The notes under the pieces were generated by a model, which saw only the letters and a program-made list of their open reading frames with translations, was not told the DNA's origin and did no database searches. 64,000 bases of DNA from Hysterangium stoloniferum (lineage: Eukaryota; Basidiomycota; Agaricomycetes; Hysterangiales; Hysterangiaceae), in assembly GCA_015178975.1 (NCBI GenBank), contig WHVD01000063.1, positions 1 to 64,000 on the forward strand. The letters run 5' to 3'. The position numbers were made by a program, and so were the translations under genes. Of this stretch, positions 1 to 9,000 are shown in pieces (positions within the stretch are counted from its first letter, which is position 1; every line of letters begins with the position of its first letter).

Positions 1-3000
1 CCACCTTGTCTGCTTTGGGGACAAACTTCTTTGCGTAAGTATATATTCTATACCCTTATGGTCAGTACAAATCCGAAACTTTACCCCCAACAGCTGTGGC
101 CGAAACCGTTTCAAATGATTCCACAATGGCGAGGAGCTCCTGTTCATGCACAGGATAGTTCTGTTGAGCCGAATTGAATTTCCCGGACCAAAAGGACACC
201 ACAGCTGCTTTTTTGAAAGTCGTCCCCTTGGCTGAGGATGCCACTCGCTCCCGTTTAAGGACGCGTCAGTTACCAAATTAATAGTGGAATGGCCTGGTGA
301 GTAATCTAATGCAATGCGATACTTGTCACGATGAGACTGAACAATCCGCTTAACCTCTTCAAAGGCACGTTGCTCAGTTGCGCCCCACTTCCATGGTCTG
401 TTTACCCCTGTCTGATTAGCCAGGATGGCCATCGGGATTCTTACCCCTTCACAGTTGTTCGCGAGGTATCCTACTGCCCCCAAAAACCCAGCCAACAATA
501 ACTTATTCGTCGGAATTTTCCAGTTCGCGACTGAGTCCACCTTATGGGGGTCCATTTTGATCCCTTTATCATTGACCACATGTCCTAGAACTCGCAATTC
601 AGGAGCAAATAAGTGCATTTTGTCGACAGCCAGGTAAAGCTTCTCTTGACGGAGCACGTTAAACACGGTCCGTAAATGCTTCACATGATCAGCAATGGAA
701 TCTGAATATATGACTATATCATCCAGATAGACATCCATGAAAACGCCAATGTAAGGAGCGAACAAGTGGTTCATCAACGTCTGATATGTGGACGGCCCAT
801 TGCAATCGCCAATCTGTAATGTTAAGCTTTCCATAGTGCCATCTGGAGATGTAAACAATGTCCGATGGACATGCTCCGGCACCACTCGAATTTGTTCATA
901 GGCATCCTTTCCATCTATTAGACTCCGATACTTATGCCGCACAACGTTTCGTAGAATGGCTTCAATATCCGGCAAGGGTGTAGCCAGCTTATACGTGTTA
1001 GCGTTCTGCTCACGTTTATCCACTACAGTGCGAATCCGCAACTTTCCATCGGCTTTTGGAGGCTTAGGAATGATGAGCATAGGACATGCATTTGTACCCG
1101 TGGCTACCCGCCATCTCCCATTCCTCAGGTACGCTGTTTTCTTTTCCTGCCATAGAGACCTCATTGCATCTGGACACTTAGAAGGCCGCCATGAATAGAT
1201 TTTACCCTCGTCAATTATGGGAATGGTATGATTCACTGCCCGTAGTGGAGGCAGCCCTGTCATTGCAGTGTCTGGGTCTAAGTCCGCAGCTTCAGCACGC
1301 AATTCGACCTTTAACCCGTCAAGCTCATCCTCAAAAACTTCAGCAACGGCGGACCGCAGTGTCTCGACGGTGTCTCCTTCCATTGGTAGTGGCTGGCTAG
1401 ACCCAATGTTAACTCTCGTAGGATTCAAGCCTAGCATCACTCTATGTTGAAAAATAAATGGGGTCCCTAAAATCAAATCGTAGGAATCGAGATTGGCAAC
1501 ATCAAAACGACGTGAACAATTTATGTTCTGGTATACAAACTGAGCAGTCGCTGAATAGTTGATTTTCGATCTCGACCCATGAACAGCCAATTGCACAGTG
1601 AGTGGTTTGAGCAGTGGATTCTTAGTAACTCCTAGCTGATCAACCAACGTTGTGGACATAAAATCTGCGAGTGACCCACTATCAATTAGGGCTTTCACAG
1701 GTCGTCCATTGATGAATGCTTCAATGACCACTGGCTTGGGCAGCCACCGAGTAAAATCCTTGGGCTGCATTGAAGTATGCTCGACCGTCCCAATACCTCC
1801 ATCTTTTAATTGACTCCTTTTAGATCCTAATTTTTTCCTCCTGGTGACATGGGCAGCATTTGCGAAAACAATAGGTTCCGACGACTCCTCCTGGGATACT
1901 GCCCGAGTCAATATATCAGGTACGGTCCACTCCTCATGTTGTAAATGGTCGGTCGTCACAGTATATCTTTTCCGTAACTCACGATCGTGAATCTCGTATA
2001 GTCCTGCAGTAAAGGACACTCGAAATCGCTGCCGCTCTACTCCATTTACATCGTCAAAAACACTTGTCTTGTAGTAGACTCGGAAACAGAGATCCAGAAG
2101 ATTGCACATCGCCCCTTGACAATACCTTCGAAACGCTGGCATCTCTTCAGAGAAACTAGGTATGTGCTCCTCATATACCGCCTCGATTTTATCATCCATG
2201 TTCTCATTCAGCCGGAACACAGACCATGGCATAAACAGAGGTATGTCCGTGTGGATCTCATCCCATATCCGAAGTCCCAATTCTTCTGTATGTACCCTAA
2301 ACCGGGCTTCAGGATTAATTCCCTCCTGCAGTGCTTCTTCAGGTGGAAAGTACTCCTTCAGGGCTTCGAGAAGATACTGCGCTGGACTATTTCCCTCTAT
2401 TCCCGGTAGGTCCTCATCCTCTATGGGCTCCCATTGAGTAGTTCCTCCTGCCATTGGGATAGCATTGCTAACTACTTGCGCAATTTCCCAGTCACCACTG
2501 AACAGAGCTTGTTTCGTAATCGCCATATATAAGTGGGGTTGTAAGAGATCCACGATTTCATACACCCAATGCGTACCATCAAACGAGACCTGAAAGCATT
2601 CTGTGTGTCGCATTCCCGCTGCCATAGACTCGAGTCGCAAAAAATGTGTACAACAACGCTGTTGTATAATCCTTGCCACTGTCACATGGTCTGCACAGTC
2701 ATCGGTGAGCTTTCTCCCTAACCAATCAGGGTCATTCACGATGCTTTGAGCAACAGTAAATCCTGGTTCCCGACATATACTTTTGCTAATTTGAAGAGGA
2801 TCCCCAGGTATGATGTTGTCTCGCACCCTGAAGTCTTCGACCGAATAGGACACCTCGAACCGTGTCAGTGGATTTTGACCCTCAGCTATGGCAGTATCAG
2901 GCCCAAAATATTCAGTGACTGATCTCTGCAGCCAGGTGGCATAAATCTGATCGTGTAAGTTATTGAACTCCTGTTGTGTCTCTTCATCCTTAAACACGAA

Positions 3001-3456
3001 TGAAGCCATATGTAGTTGTAACTCTGCCCGTTCCTTCTTTCTTTCCAAGTTAGTGAGTCGTTTTACTCGGACGGATCCAGCGGACACTGCAACCCCTTTT
3101 CTTGGTGCCGACACAAACTTCCCGCGAGGACAGTTGCGGGATTTGTGACCCTCATTCTTGCATGAGAAACATCGCCCCTCTGCTCGAAGTTGATTCATCT
3201 CACTCCGACTTAATTTAGAACGTGGTTCGAGAGTGGTACCCCTCGGTCCAGATGGCTTGGAGTAGTTATTTTTCACCCCTTGGGTATCCACCTTCTGCCC
3301 GGTCTGACTTCCCAAGTCTTTCTTTGGGCCCCATAACCGAGGTGATCTGGATGCTATGTTTTCCCTCCTCCAGTCGAAATTCTTGTGCAGCCTCAAACCA
3401 GGTAGCAGTTTTGATAAGTTTCTTCCATGACGTATTGTCAGGATTGAGCCCATTAT
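1..3456 (-). CDS. Gypsy Pol: zinc knuckle, protease, reverse transcriptase, RNase H (partial at the window edge)
   Basis: One frame stays open from 3456 to the window start. It shows a CCHC zinc knuckle (CFSCKNEGHKSRNC, 3130-3171), a retropepsin-like protease with the DSG catalytic triplet (about 1675-1683) and a downstream ILGTPF segment (about 1455-1475), and a reverse transcriptase that begins with LPPLR (about 1250) and has the catalytic YLDD box at 718-729. RNase H begins near 290 with TDAS and continues to TDHKG near 55. Between about 118 and 255 the conserved RNase H residues (QQNYPVHEQELLAIVES) lie in another frame, so at least two compensating indels have scrambled about 40 residues. 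Pol lies in the +1 frame relative to gag and overlaps it by about 190 nt, so it is either made by frameshifting or was separated by an indel. There is no clear start codon of its own. Integrase is not in the window. Confidence 0.85.
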   Translation of the reverse strand, partial: MMGSILTIRHGRNLSKLLPGLRLHKNFDWRRENIASRSPRLWGPKKDLGSQTGQKVDTQGVKNNYSKPSGPRGTTLEPRSKLSRSEMNQLRAEGRCFSCKNEGHKSRNCPRGKFVSAPRKGVAVSAGSVRVKRLTNLERKKERAELQLHMASFVFKDEETQQEFNNLHDQIYATWLQRSVTEYFGPDTAIAEGQNPLTRFEVSYSVEDFRVRDNIIPGDPLQISKSICREPGFTVAQSIVNDPDWLGRKLTDDCADHVTVARIIQQRCCTHFLRLESMAAGMRHTECFQVSFDGTHWVYEIVDLLQPHLYMAITKQALFSGDWEIAQVVSNAIPMAGGTTQWEPIEDEDLPGIEGNSPAQYLLEALKEYFPPEEALQEGINPEARFRVHTEELGLRIWDEIHTDIPLFMPWSVFRLNENMDDKIEAVYEEHIPSFSEEMPAFRRYCQGAMCNLLDLCFRVYYKTSVFDDVNGVERQRFRVSFTAGLYEIHDRELRKRYTVTTDHLQHEEWTVPDILTRAVSQEESSEPIVFANAAHVTRRKKLGSKRSQLKDGGIGTVEHTSMQPKDFTRWLPKPVVIEAFINGRPVKALIDSGSLADFMSTTLVDQLGVTKNPLLKPLTVQLAVHGSRSKINYSATAQFVYQNINCSRRFDVANLDSYDLILGTPFIFQHRVMLGLNPTRVNIGSSQPLPMEGDTVETLRSAVAEVFEDELDGLKVELRAEAADLDPDTAMTGLPPLRAVNHTIPIIDEGKIYSWRPSKCPDAMRSLWQEKKTAYLRNGRWRVATGTNACPMLIIPKPPKADGKLRIRTVVDKREQNANTYKLATPLPDIEAILRNVVRHKYRSLIDGKDAYEQIRVVPEHVHRTLFTSPDGTMESLTLQIGDCNGPSTYQTLMNHLFAPYIGVFMDVYLDDIVIYSDSIADHVKHLRTVFNVLRQEKLYLAVDKMHLFAPELRVLGHVVNDKGIKMDPHKVDSVANWKIPTNKLLLAGFLGAVGYLANNCEGVRIPMAILANQTGVNRPWKWGATEQRAFEEVKRIVQSHRDKYRIALDYSPGHSTINLVTDASLNGSEWHPQPRGRLSKKQLWCPFGPGNSIRLNRTILCMNRSSSPLWNHLKRFRPQLLGVKFRICTDHKGIEYILTQRSLSPKQTRW

Positions 3457-5185
3457 CTAACCATTTTTCTTTAATATAGTCATATGCCCCATCCCAGACA
3501 ATTTGCTTGAGTTGTCGCTCGTGAATATCCGGAAACCTTCTAGCGTTATTTTCGACATCTCGCGCAAAGTCACGAAAACACTTTCTACCCTGCCTGGCGG
3601 ATGTTAGTTGCTTTCGCAGATGCACCTTATAATCAGCAGGAAAGCAGTAGTCGAATAGGCCATCATAGACAGCCTTCAAGGTCCACTTCCATTTGCTCAA
3701 TGCTACATGCTTCATATAGAAGGAGCTTGCCTTTCCATCAAGGAAGTATATGATCAATTTCACCGCCCACTTGCGATCTAACCCATTGATCTCTGCCCAG
3801 AGATCATAGGCATATATAAATGCTTCGAGAACGTCAAGTTCAGCAGTGCCTGTGTAGATCACAGCTTGCTTAGTCTTAACTCCAGCAAGCAGTTTCTTGG
3901 TTCGCTTCGCCTCAGCCTTGGACCGTTTACGTTTGACCTGTCTTACGCGCTGAGCGCTAGGTGAGTTTTTCTTTCTATGCTTCCTTCTTGTTTCAGAGCG
4001 ACTTAGGGAAGCACTTTCCGATTCTGATCCAGACTCAGGGGAGTCGGTGCTACATTTGCTGGCTGATGAGTCGGACTCAGTTGACGTACTATCTGACGAC
4101 TCATCATCTCCATCGCTAGACGATGAGCTGCTCGAATGGGATGGTGGTCCAAATTTCCCTTGCCCTCCTACTGCAAAGTACCCGCCCTCCGGCACTTGTG
4201 AAGGCTCCCGTACATAACGGCTAGTAACTTTCTTGGGCTTCCGCTCTTTCTGCGGCTGACTATTCTGCGTTTCGCTCCCTTTGTCCAGGGTCTTCAAGGG
4301 GCGCTCACCTTTCATTCTTTCCTTCCCTTTGCTGGTGCGCATTGGTAACGTCTGTTTAGATCCATCTGCACTTGCAGGCTCTAACCTAGAAGATGTGGGT
4401 TCATTTGATACAGGTGCGTTTTCCTCTACTTCAATGACAATGGCACCTAGATTTATGGATGACCGGGAAAATATTCCAGAGCTTTCCAGCCCTCTAGTCC
4501 CTCCGGTTCTCAGCTTGTAGGGTAACGTCCATGTTTCTGGGAGCGGCCCTAACTGATCGGCATCAGATTCCGAACAATCGGACCATTTAAACTTAGCACC
4601 CTGGCGGTGCTCAAGTGCCGTCTCCTTGGACGATCCTTCCTTCCTCTCATCGCCACTGCTCTCTCCTTCAAACCACTCTGGAAAAAAGAGTGCTTCTGGG
4701 CGAATGAGAGGTTTCCCCTTTTGGAACCTCCTGCGGAAGGTCTTTCGAGGTGTGGCCAGCTCTTCAGGGTACACCAACCCGTACTGACCAGTCCAGTTTT
4801 GGAGGGCGACTTGAGTTCTGAGATACTCACTAGGACAGGGAAATGTCGCGTTGACCTCTCCACTCTCACTAGATTCATTCGAGGCTTCACTAATAGGAAC
4901 TTGATTGTTTCCACTGGAAGTGGCCATCGAGGAATCCGAGGCAATTTGCGATACCTCTTCCATCTCGGCATCACAGTCCATCCTCCCCTCTCTTTCTGCA
5001 CGTGCAGTGTAGATCGGTTCGGGGCCTGTGGCATTCGAAGGTGAAGAGGTAATCCTCACCGTTTCAGTAGCAAAACTATTCAAATCATCACTAGCCACCC
5101 GTCGTCGAGCGATTCTCTTGCTCCACACGGGAATTGCACTTCGGACAGTGCCTCGACGAGTGATAGGTTGATTAACTTCGGACAT
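3266..5185 (-). CDS. gag: Gypsy Gag polyprotein
   Basis: Capsid-type protein of about 639 residues. The first ATG of the open frame (MSEVNQP) is at 5185; the frame is open further upstream only through a non-ATG codon, so 5185 is the preferred start. The N-terminal half is acidic and serine-rich and low in complexity, with a run of serines and aspartates near 4080-4130. The C-terminal part (about 3400-3900) has the retrotransposon Gag arrangement: a helical segment around AFIYAYDLWAEIN and WKWTLKAVYDGLFDYCFP, then RQLTSARQG and RDFARDVENNAR. The reading frame stops at 3266, just before the zinc knuckle, which is carried in the overlapping pol frame. Usually the knuckle belongs to Gag, so the stop may be a mutation or a programmed frameshift point. 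Confidence 0.8.
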   Translation of the reverse strand: MSEVNQPITRRGTVRSAIPVWSKRIARRRVASDDLNSFATETVRITSSPSNATGPEPIYTARAEREGRMDCDAEMEEVSQIASDSSMATSSGNNQVPISEASNESSESGEVNATFPCPSEYLRTQVALQNWTGQYGLVYPEELATPRKTFRRRFQKGKPLIRPEALFFPEWFEGESSGDERKEGSSKETALEHRQGAKFKWSDCSESDADQLGPLPETWTLPYKLRTGGTRGLESSGIFSRSSINLGAIVIEVEENAPVSNEPTSSRLEPASADGSKQTLPMRTSKGKERMKGERPLKTLDKGSETQNSQPQKERKPKKVTSRYVREPSQVPEGGYFAVGGQGKFGPPSHSSSSSSSDGDDESSDSTSTESDSSASKCSTDSPESGSESESASLSRSETRRKHRKKNSPSAQRVRQVKRKRSKAEAKRTKKLLAGVKTKQAVIYTGTAELDVLEAFIYAYDLWAEINGLDRKWAVKLIIYFLDGKASSFYMKHVALSKWKWTLKAVYDGLFDYCFPADYKVHLRKQLTSARQGRKCFRDFARDVENNARRFPDIHERQLKQIVWDGAYDYIKEKWLDNGLNPDNTSWKKLIKTATWFEAAQEFRLEEGKHSIQITSVMGPKERLGKSDRAEGGYPRGEK

Positions 5186-5255
5186 GGTGGCGAGAATATA
5201 GTTGTGTAGATGAATTGCGTGCACGCGTTTTTTTTTTTTTTTTTTTTAACCTAGT

Positions 5256-5610
5256 GGGTGATCAGTCCGCTAGTATAGAATATAAAAGAATATGAAGTTG
5301 GAGACAAAATACTCAAAAAGTGTAAGGTTCAGCTTTATAGATAGCGTAATCCTTCAGTTGAGCTCTTTACGAAGCGGAACGCACAGAGTAGGAATAGGCT
5401 CCAATTCGAAAAAAAGACCCCCTTCTAACTACTAGGGGTTCACCTATTTATGCTCGCCCCTCTAAGCTACGTTCCCTGACAACCTCTTATAAGTCTGAAA
5501 CCCTCTACTGATCGAAAACTTCCAGCGTCTTCGCTTTACCCCTTACCATCTAAGACTAGGGCGGTTACCCGCCCGATTCATCGTCCGCCACCCAGTCTGC
5601 TCGCGTTACA
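5256..5610 (-). repeat. putative 5' LTR of the Gypsy element
   Basis: On the minus strand the segment begins TGTAACGCG at 5610 and ends near ...GATCA or ...ACCCA at 5256-5259, just before the leader. It contains TATA-like elements (CATAAATAGG, CTTATAAGAGG), as expected for an LTR promoter. The matching 3' LTR is outside the window, so both ends are estimates. Confidence 0.4.
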
Positions 5611-5764
5611 GAAACATACAAGCACAAACATCCCTTCTGGCAAGGTGTAAGATATGTTGTGCTGTGTATGTGAAAAGATGTGTAAATCTGATGGTCTATT
5701 TGAGAGACTATAGATGCTTTATATACAGAGGATGTGCAAGTGGCACTGGATGTGGAACAAAGGG

Positions 5765-5769
5765 AATGT
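5765..5769. repeat. target-site duplication, left copy (AATGT)
   Basis: Five bases directly abutting the left LTR match the five bases abutting the right LTR at 11261-11265. Five bp is the usual Copia duplication length. Confidence 0.92.
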
Positions 5770-6074
5770 TGTTGAAACAGTTGAATAACTCTTGACAAAC
5801 ACCCTGTGAGTGTGAGGAAAGTAAACACTTAATGTATTCAACTGTGAAATAACTACATACCTGTGAGTGTGAGGAAAGTAAACACTAAGGAGACTTTCCC
5901 ACACCCACAGCGGAGTATACTACAGGGTGCTTACCTAAGCACCTACACATCAGTTACCTTACTAGGTAACTCACTCAATACTGCACCTACAGTGCTGGGA
6001 AAAATACTACAAATATCAGAAAAATATAGGGAACATCATAGACTATGTAAGAGCTGTAATATCATACTCTAACA
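5770..6074 (-). repeat. Copia 3' LTR
   Basis: 305 bp, matching 10956-11260 base for base as far as can be read, with TG...CA ends. It contains an internal repeated segment (CTGTGAGTGTGAGGAAAG occurs twice, near 5803 and 5859). Confidence 0.97.
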
Positions 6075-6082
6075 CTCCCACC
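6075..6082 (-). promoter_or_regulatory. Copia polypurine tract
   Basis: Minus-strand GGTGGGAG directly precedes the TGTTAG start of the 3' LTR, the usual place of the plus-strand DNA primer. Confidence 0.75.
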
Positions 6083-6095
6083 TGATGAGACAGCT

Positions 6096-9000
6096 TTATG
6101 CTAGTCCCAGTAGTTTTCGTAAGTATTCTACCTTTGGCTTAGCCAATGGTTTTGTCAATAAATCAGCAGGCATCTCTGAAGTAGGGAGATGAACAACTTT
6201 GATCTTCCCACTATCAACTTCCTGCCTTAACCAATATGTTCTCAAATCCAGATGCTTCATACGGCCATGATGTTCAGGATCTCTGGCAACTGCAATAGAA
6301 GATTGGTTGTCAAGATACAAAGTGGATGCAGTCTTTTGAGGATATCCCAATTCCTCAAATAAGTTTCGCAACCATAGCACTTCCTGACCAGCTGACACTG
6401 CTGCAATATACTCTGCTTCAGTAGTAGAGAGAGTTACAATAGTCTGGAGTTTGCTCTGCCAGCTAATGGCTCCAGTACCCATCTTAACCACATATGCACC
6501 AGTAGATTTTCCAGTTGACTTATCACCTCCATGGTCAGCATCTGAATAAGACACAAACAATTCCCTGTCATTACTAGGGCCAAAGGTCAAGCCCAAGTCA
6601 AGGGTGCCTTTGAGATATCGAAAGAGATATTGTACTGCTAGCCAATGAGCCTTTCCTGGATTGTGATTAAATCTGGCTAATACTCCAACAGTATAGGCAA
6701 TGTCTGGACGAGTGGCAACAGCCAAATACATAAGAGAACCAACAGCATGGATGTATGGAATGTCCTTCATGTATGCAATCTCTTCAGGAGACACTGGAGC
6801 CTGGTCTTTACTCAATTTTGAGTTAGGTATCATAGGTGTACCAATGGGATTGCAGTCAGCAAGACCATAACGCTGTAACATGTCCAAGATGTATTGACGC
6901 TGTGATAGAGTAATAGTACGCTTTGTCCTGTCTCTTTCAATGCCAACACCTAACAAGTAAGAAGTAGGACCAAGATCATGCAATTTGAAGTGGCTCTTTA
7001 GATCATCTTTGAGCTTTTTGATAGCCTCCTTGGATTTAGATGCAATAGTCATGTCATCTACAAATACTGGTATAATGACTTTGACATCACCCTTTTGGAA
7101 GACCCAAATGCTATGATCGCATAGCACTTGTTTGAAACCCAAACTGAGCAGGACAGCATTCAACTTCTTGTGCCAGATACGAGGTGACTGGCGTAAACCA
7201 TATAGTCCTTTCAGAAGAAGTAAGAACTCATCACGAGCACCTTGGTGAAAACCTTCAGGCTGCTGCAAGTATACTTCCTCTTCAAGTTCACCATTCAAGA
7301 ATGCAGAGGAGATATCTACACTCTCAAGTTCCATGTCCTCCAGTGCAGCCAATGCTAGGACAGCACGCAAAGTGGCCCATTTGGCAGTAGGAGCAAAGGT
7401 ATCAGTGAAGTCAAACCCTGGTCGTTGTGCATAGCCTTTTGCAACAAGACGAGCTTTGAACTTGTCAATTGACCCATCCTTCTTATGCTTGATCACAAAC
7501 ACCCAACGAGAGCCAATAGCTTTACGACCCTCAGGTAGTTTAGCAAGGCGAAAAGTGCCATTTTCAAGCAGGGATTGCATTTCTGCATATGCAGTGTCAT
7601 ACCACTTGTCAGCATCAGGACTTTGTAAGGCCTCTTTGAGAGTTCTCGGTGCATCATCATGAGCACTGGCCTTGTAGGCAAACTCAAAGGCTTCATCCAC
7701 ACCAATGTAAAGATCTCCCTCACTGGCAGCTAGGGCTTCTTCCTCAGACTCAACTGGAGGAGGAGAATGTAGTGGAGAATCCTCTGCCTCATCACTGGAC
7801 TCAACTACAGGAGTAGATTCTCTATAGTTGTGGATGTGAGCAGGGTCAACTTGCCAGAAACGCTTAGGAGGAACTCTGTTTCTGGGTGGATTGCGACGTG
7901 GTTGAGGAGGAGGACTCAGTGAACGTTCAGAATGTTCAGAATTAGAATCAGAGTTGGAACTAGGACCAGGAGGCAAAGCATTATTCTGACCATCTCCCAC
8001 TGGATTTGGTTCCTGTGGAGCTCCCATCTGATTAGGCTGGGCTCCCACCTGAATAGACCTAGAGGGTCCAGGAATAAACAAATCAATAAATTGTGGAGTA
8101 TCAGGAAGAACATCAGGAGCAGTAGGAGTAGAAGGTATGGCAGGTTTAGACAAGCCTGGTAAGACTCTCTCATCAAAGACAGCATTATTACTGATAATAG
8201 TCTTCTTAGTCAAGGGATTGTAAAACATCCAACCCTTATAATCTGGAGGATATCCAATAAAGACACATTTCTGTGTATGAGAGCCAAGTCCAATACGTTG
8301 ATCCTTCTGTACATGCACATAAGCAGTACAGCCAAATACCCTAAGATGTGATACTTCTGGTTTCCTACTATGCCAAACAGTATAAGGCACAGAATGCTTA
8401 AGAGCAGTGGTAGGTGAGCAGTTGCGCACATGAGTAATGGCAATGACAGCATGTCCCCAGAATGAGGGAGGGAGGTGGGATTCAGCCATAATTGAAGTAG
8501 CCCCTTCTTCCAATGTTCTGTTGAAGCGTTCAGCAACCCCATTCTGATGTGGTTCATTCCGCACAGTATGCTGCCGGCTGATGCCAGCAGTGGAAAGGAA
8601 GGTATCAAACTCCTTAGACATATATTCTCCACCCTTGTCATCTCTGAATATCTTGATCTTCTGACCAAGCAAGTTCTCCACTTTAGCCTTATATTGCTTA
8701 AATGCCTGAAAGGCATCACTCTTATTTTTGAGTAATGCAATCGAAGCATAGCGTGAGGCATCATCAATGAAAGTGATCCAGTAGCGAAACCCTTCCACAG
8801 TTTGTGTAGGCAAGGGACCATGAACATCACTGTGAATGAGTGCAAGTGGTTTAGTATAGCGTGTTGTTGCTATTTTATTAATCACTCTGTTCTGTTTTCC
8901 AGCCAAACAAGGTTCACAAATAGGATCAGGAGACATGTGAGAGTCAATCTTTATCCCACCAACCAAATCACCTTTGAGGAGCTTCTGGATATCGGCATGA

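Larger units (their letters stand above)
1..5610 (-). mobile_element. Ty3/Gypsy LTR retrotransposon, 5' portion (rest lies beyond the window start)
   Basis: Minus-strand element read from high to low coordinates: putative 5' LTR, leader with an oligo-A run (T20 on the plus strand at 5228-5247), gag, then pol with zinc knuckle, aspartic protease, reverse transcriptase and the start of RNase H. RNase H before any integrase marks the Gypsy order so far as visible; integrase and the 3' LTR would lie outside the window. The coding frames are mostly open, but gag and pol are in different frames and the RNase H region carries compensating small indels, so this copy may be inactive. Confidence 0.88.
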
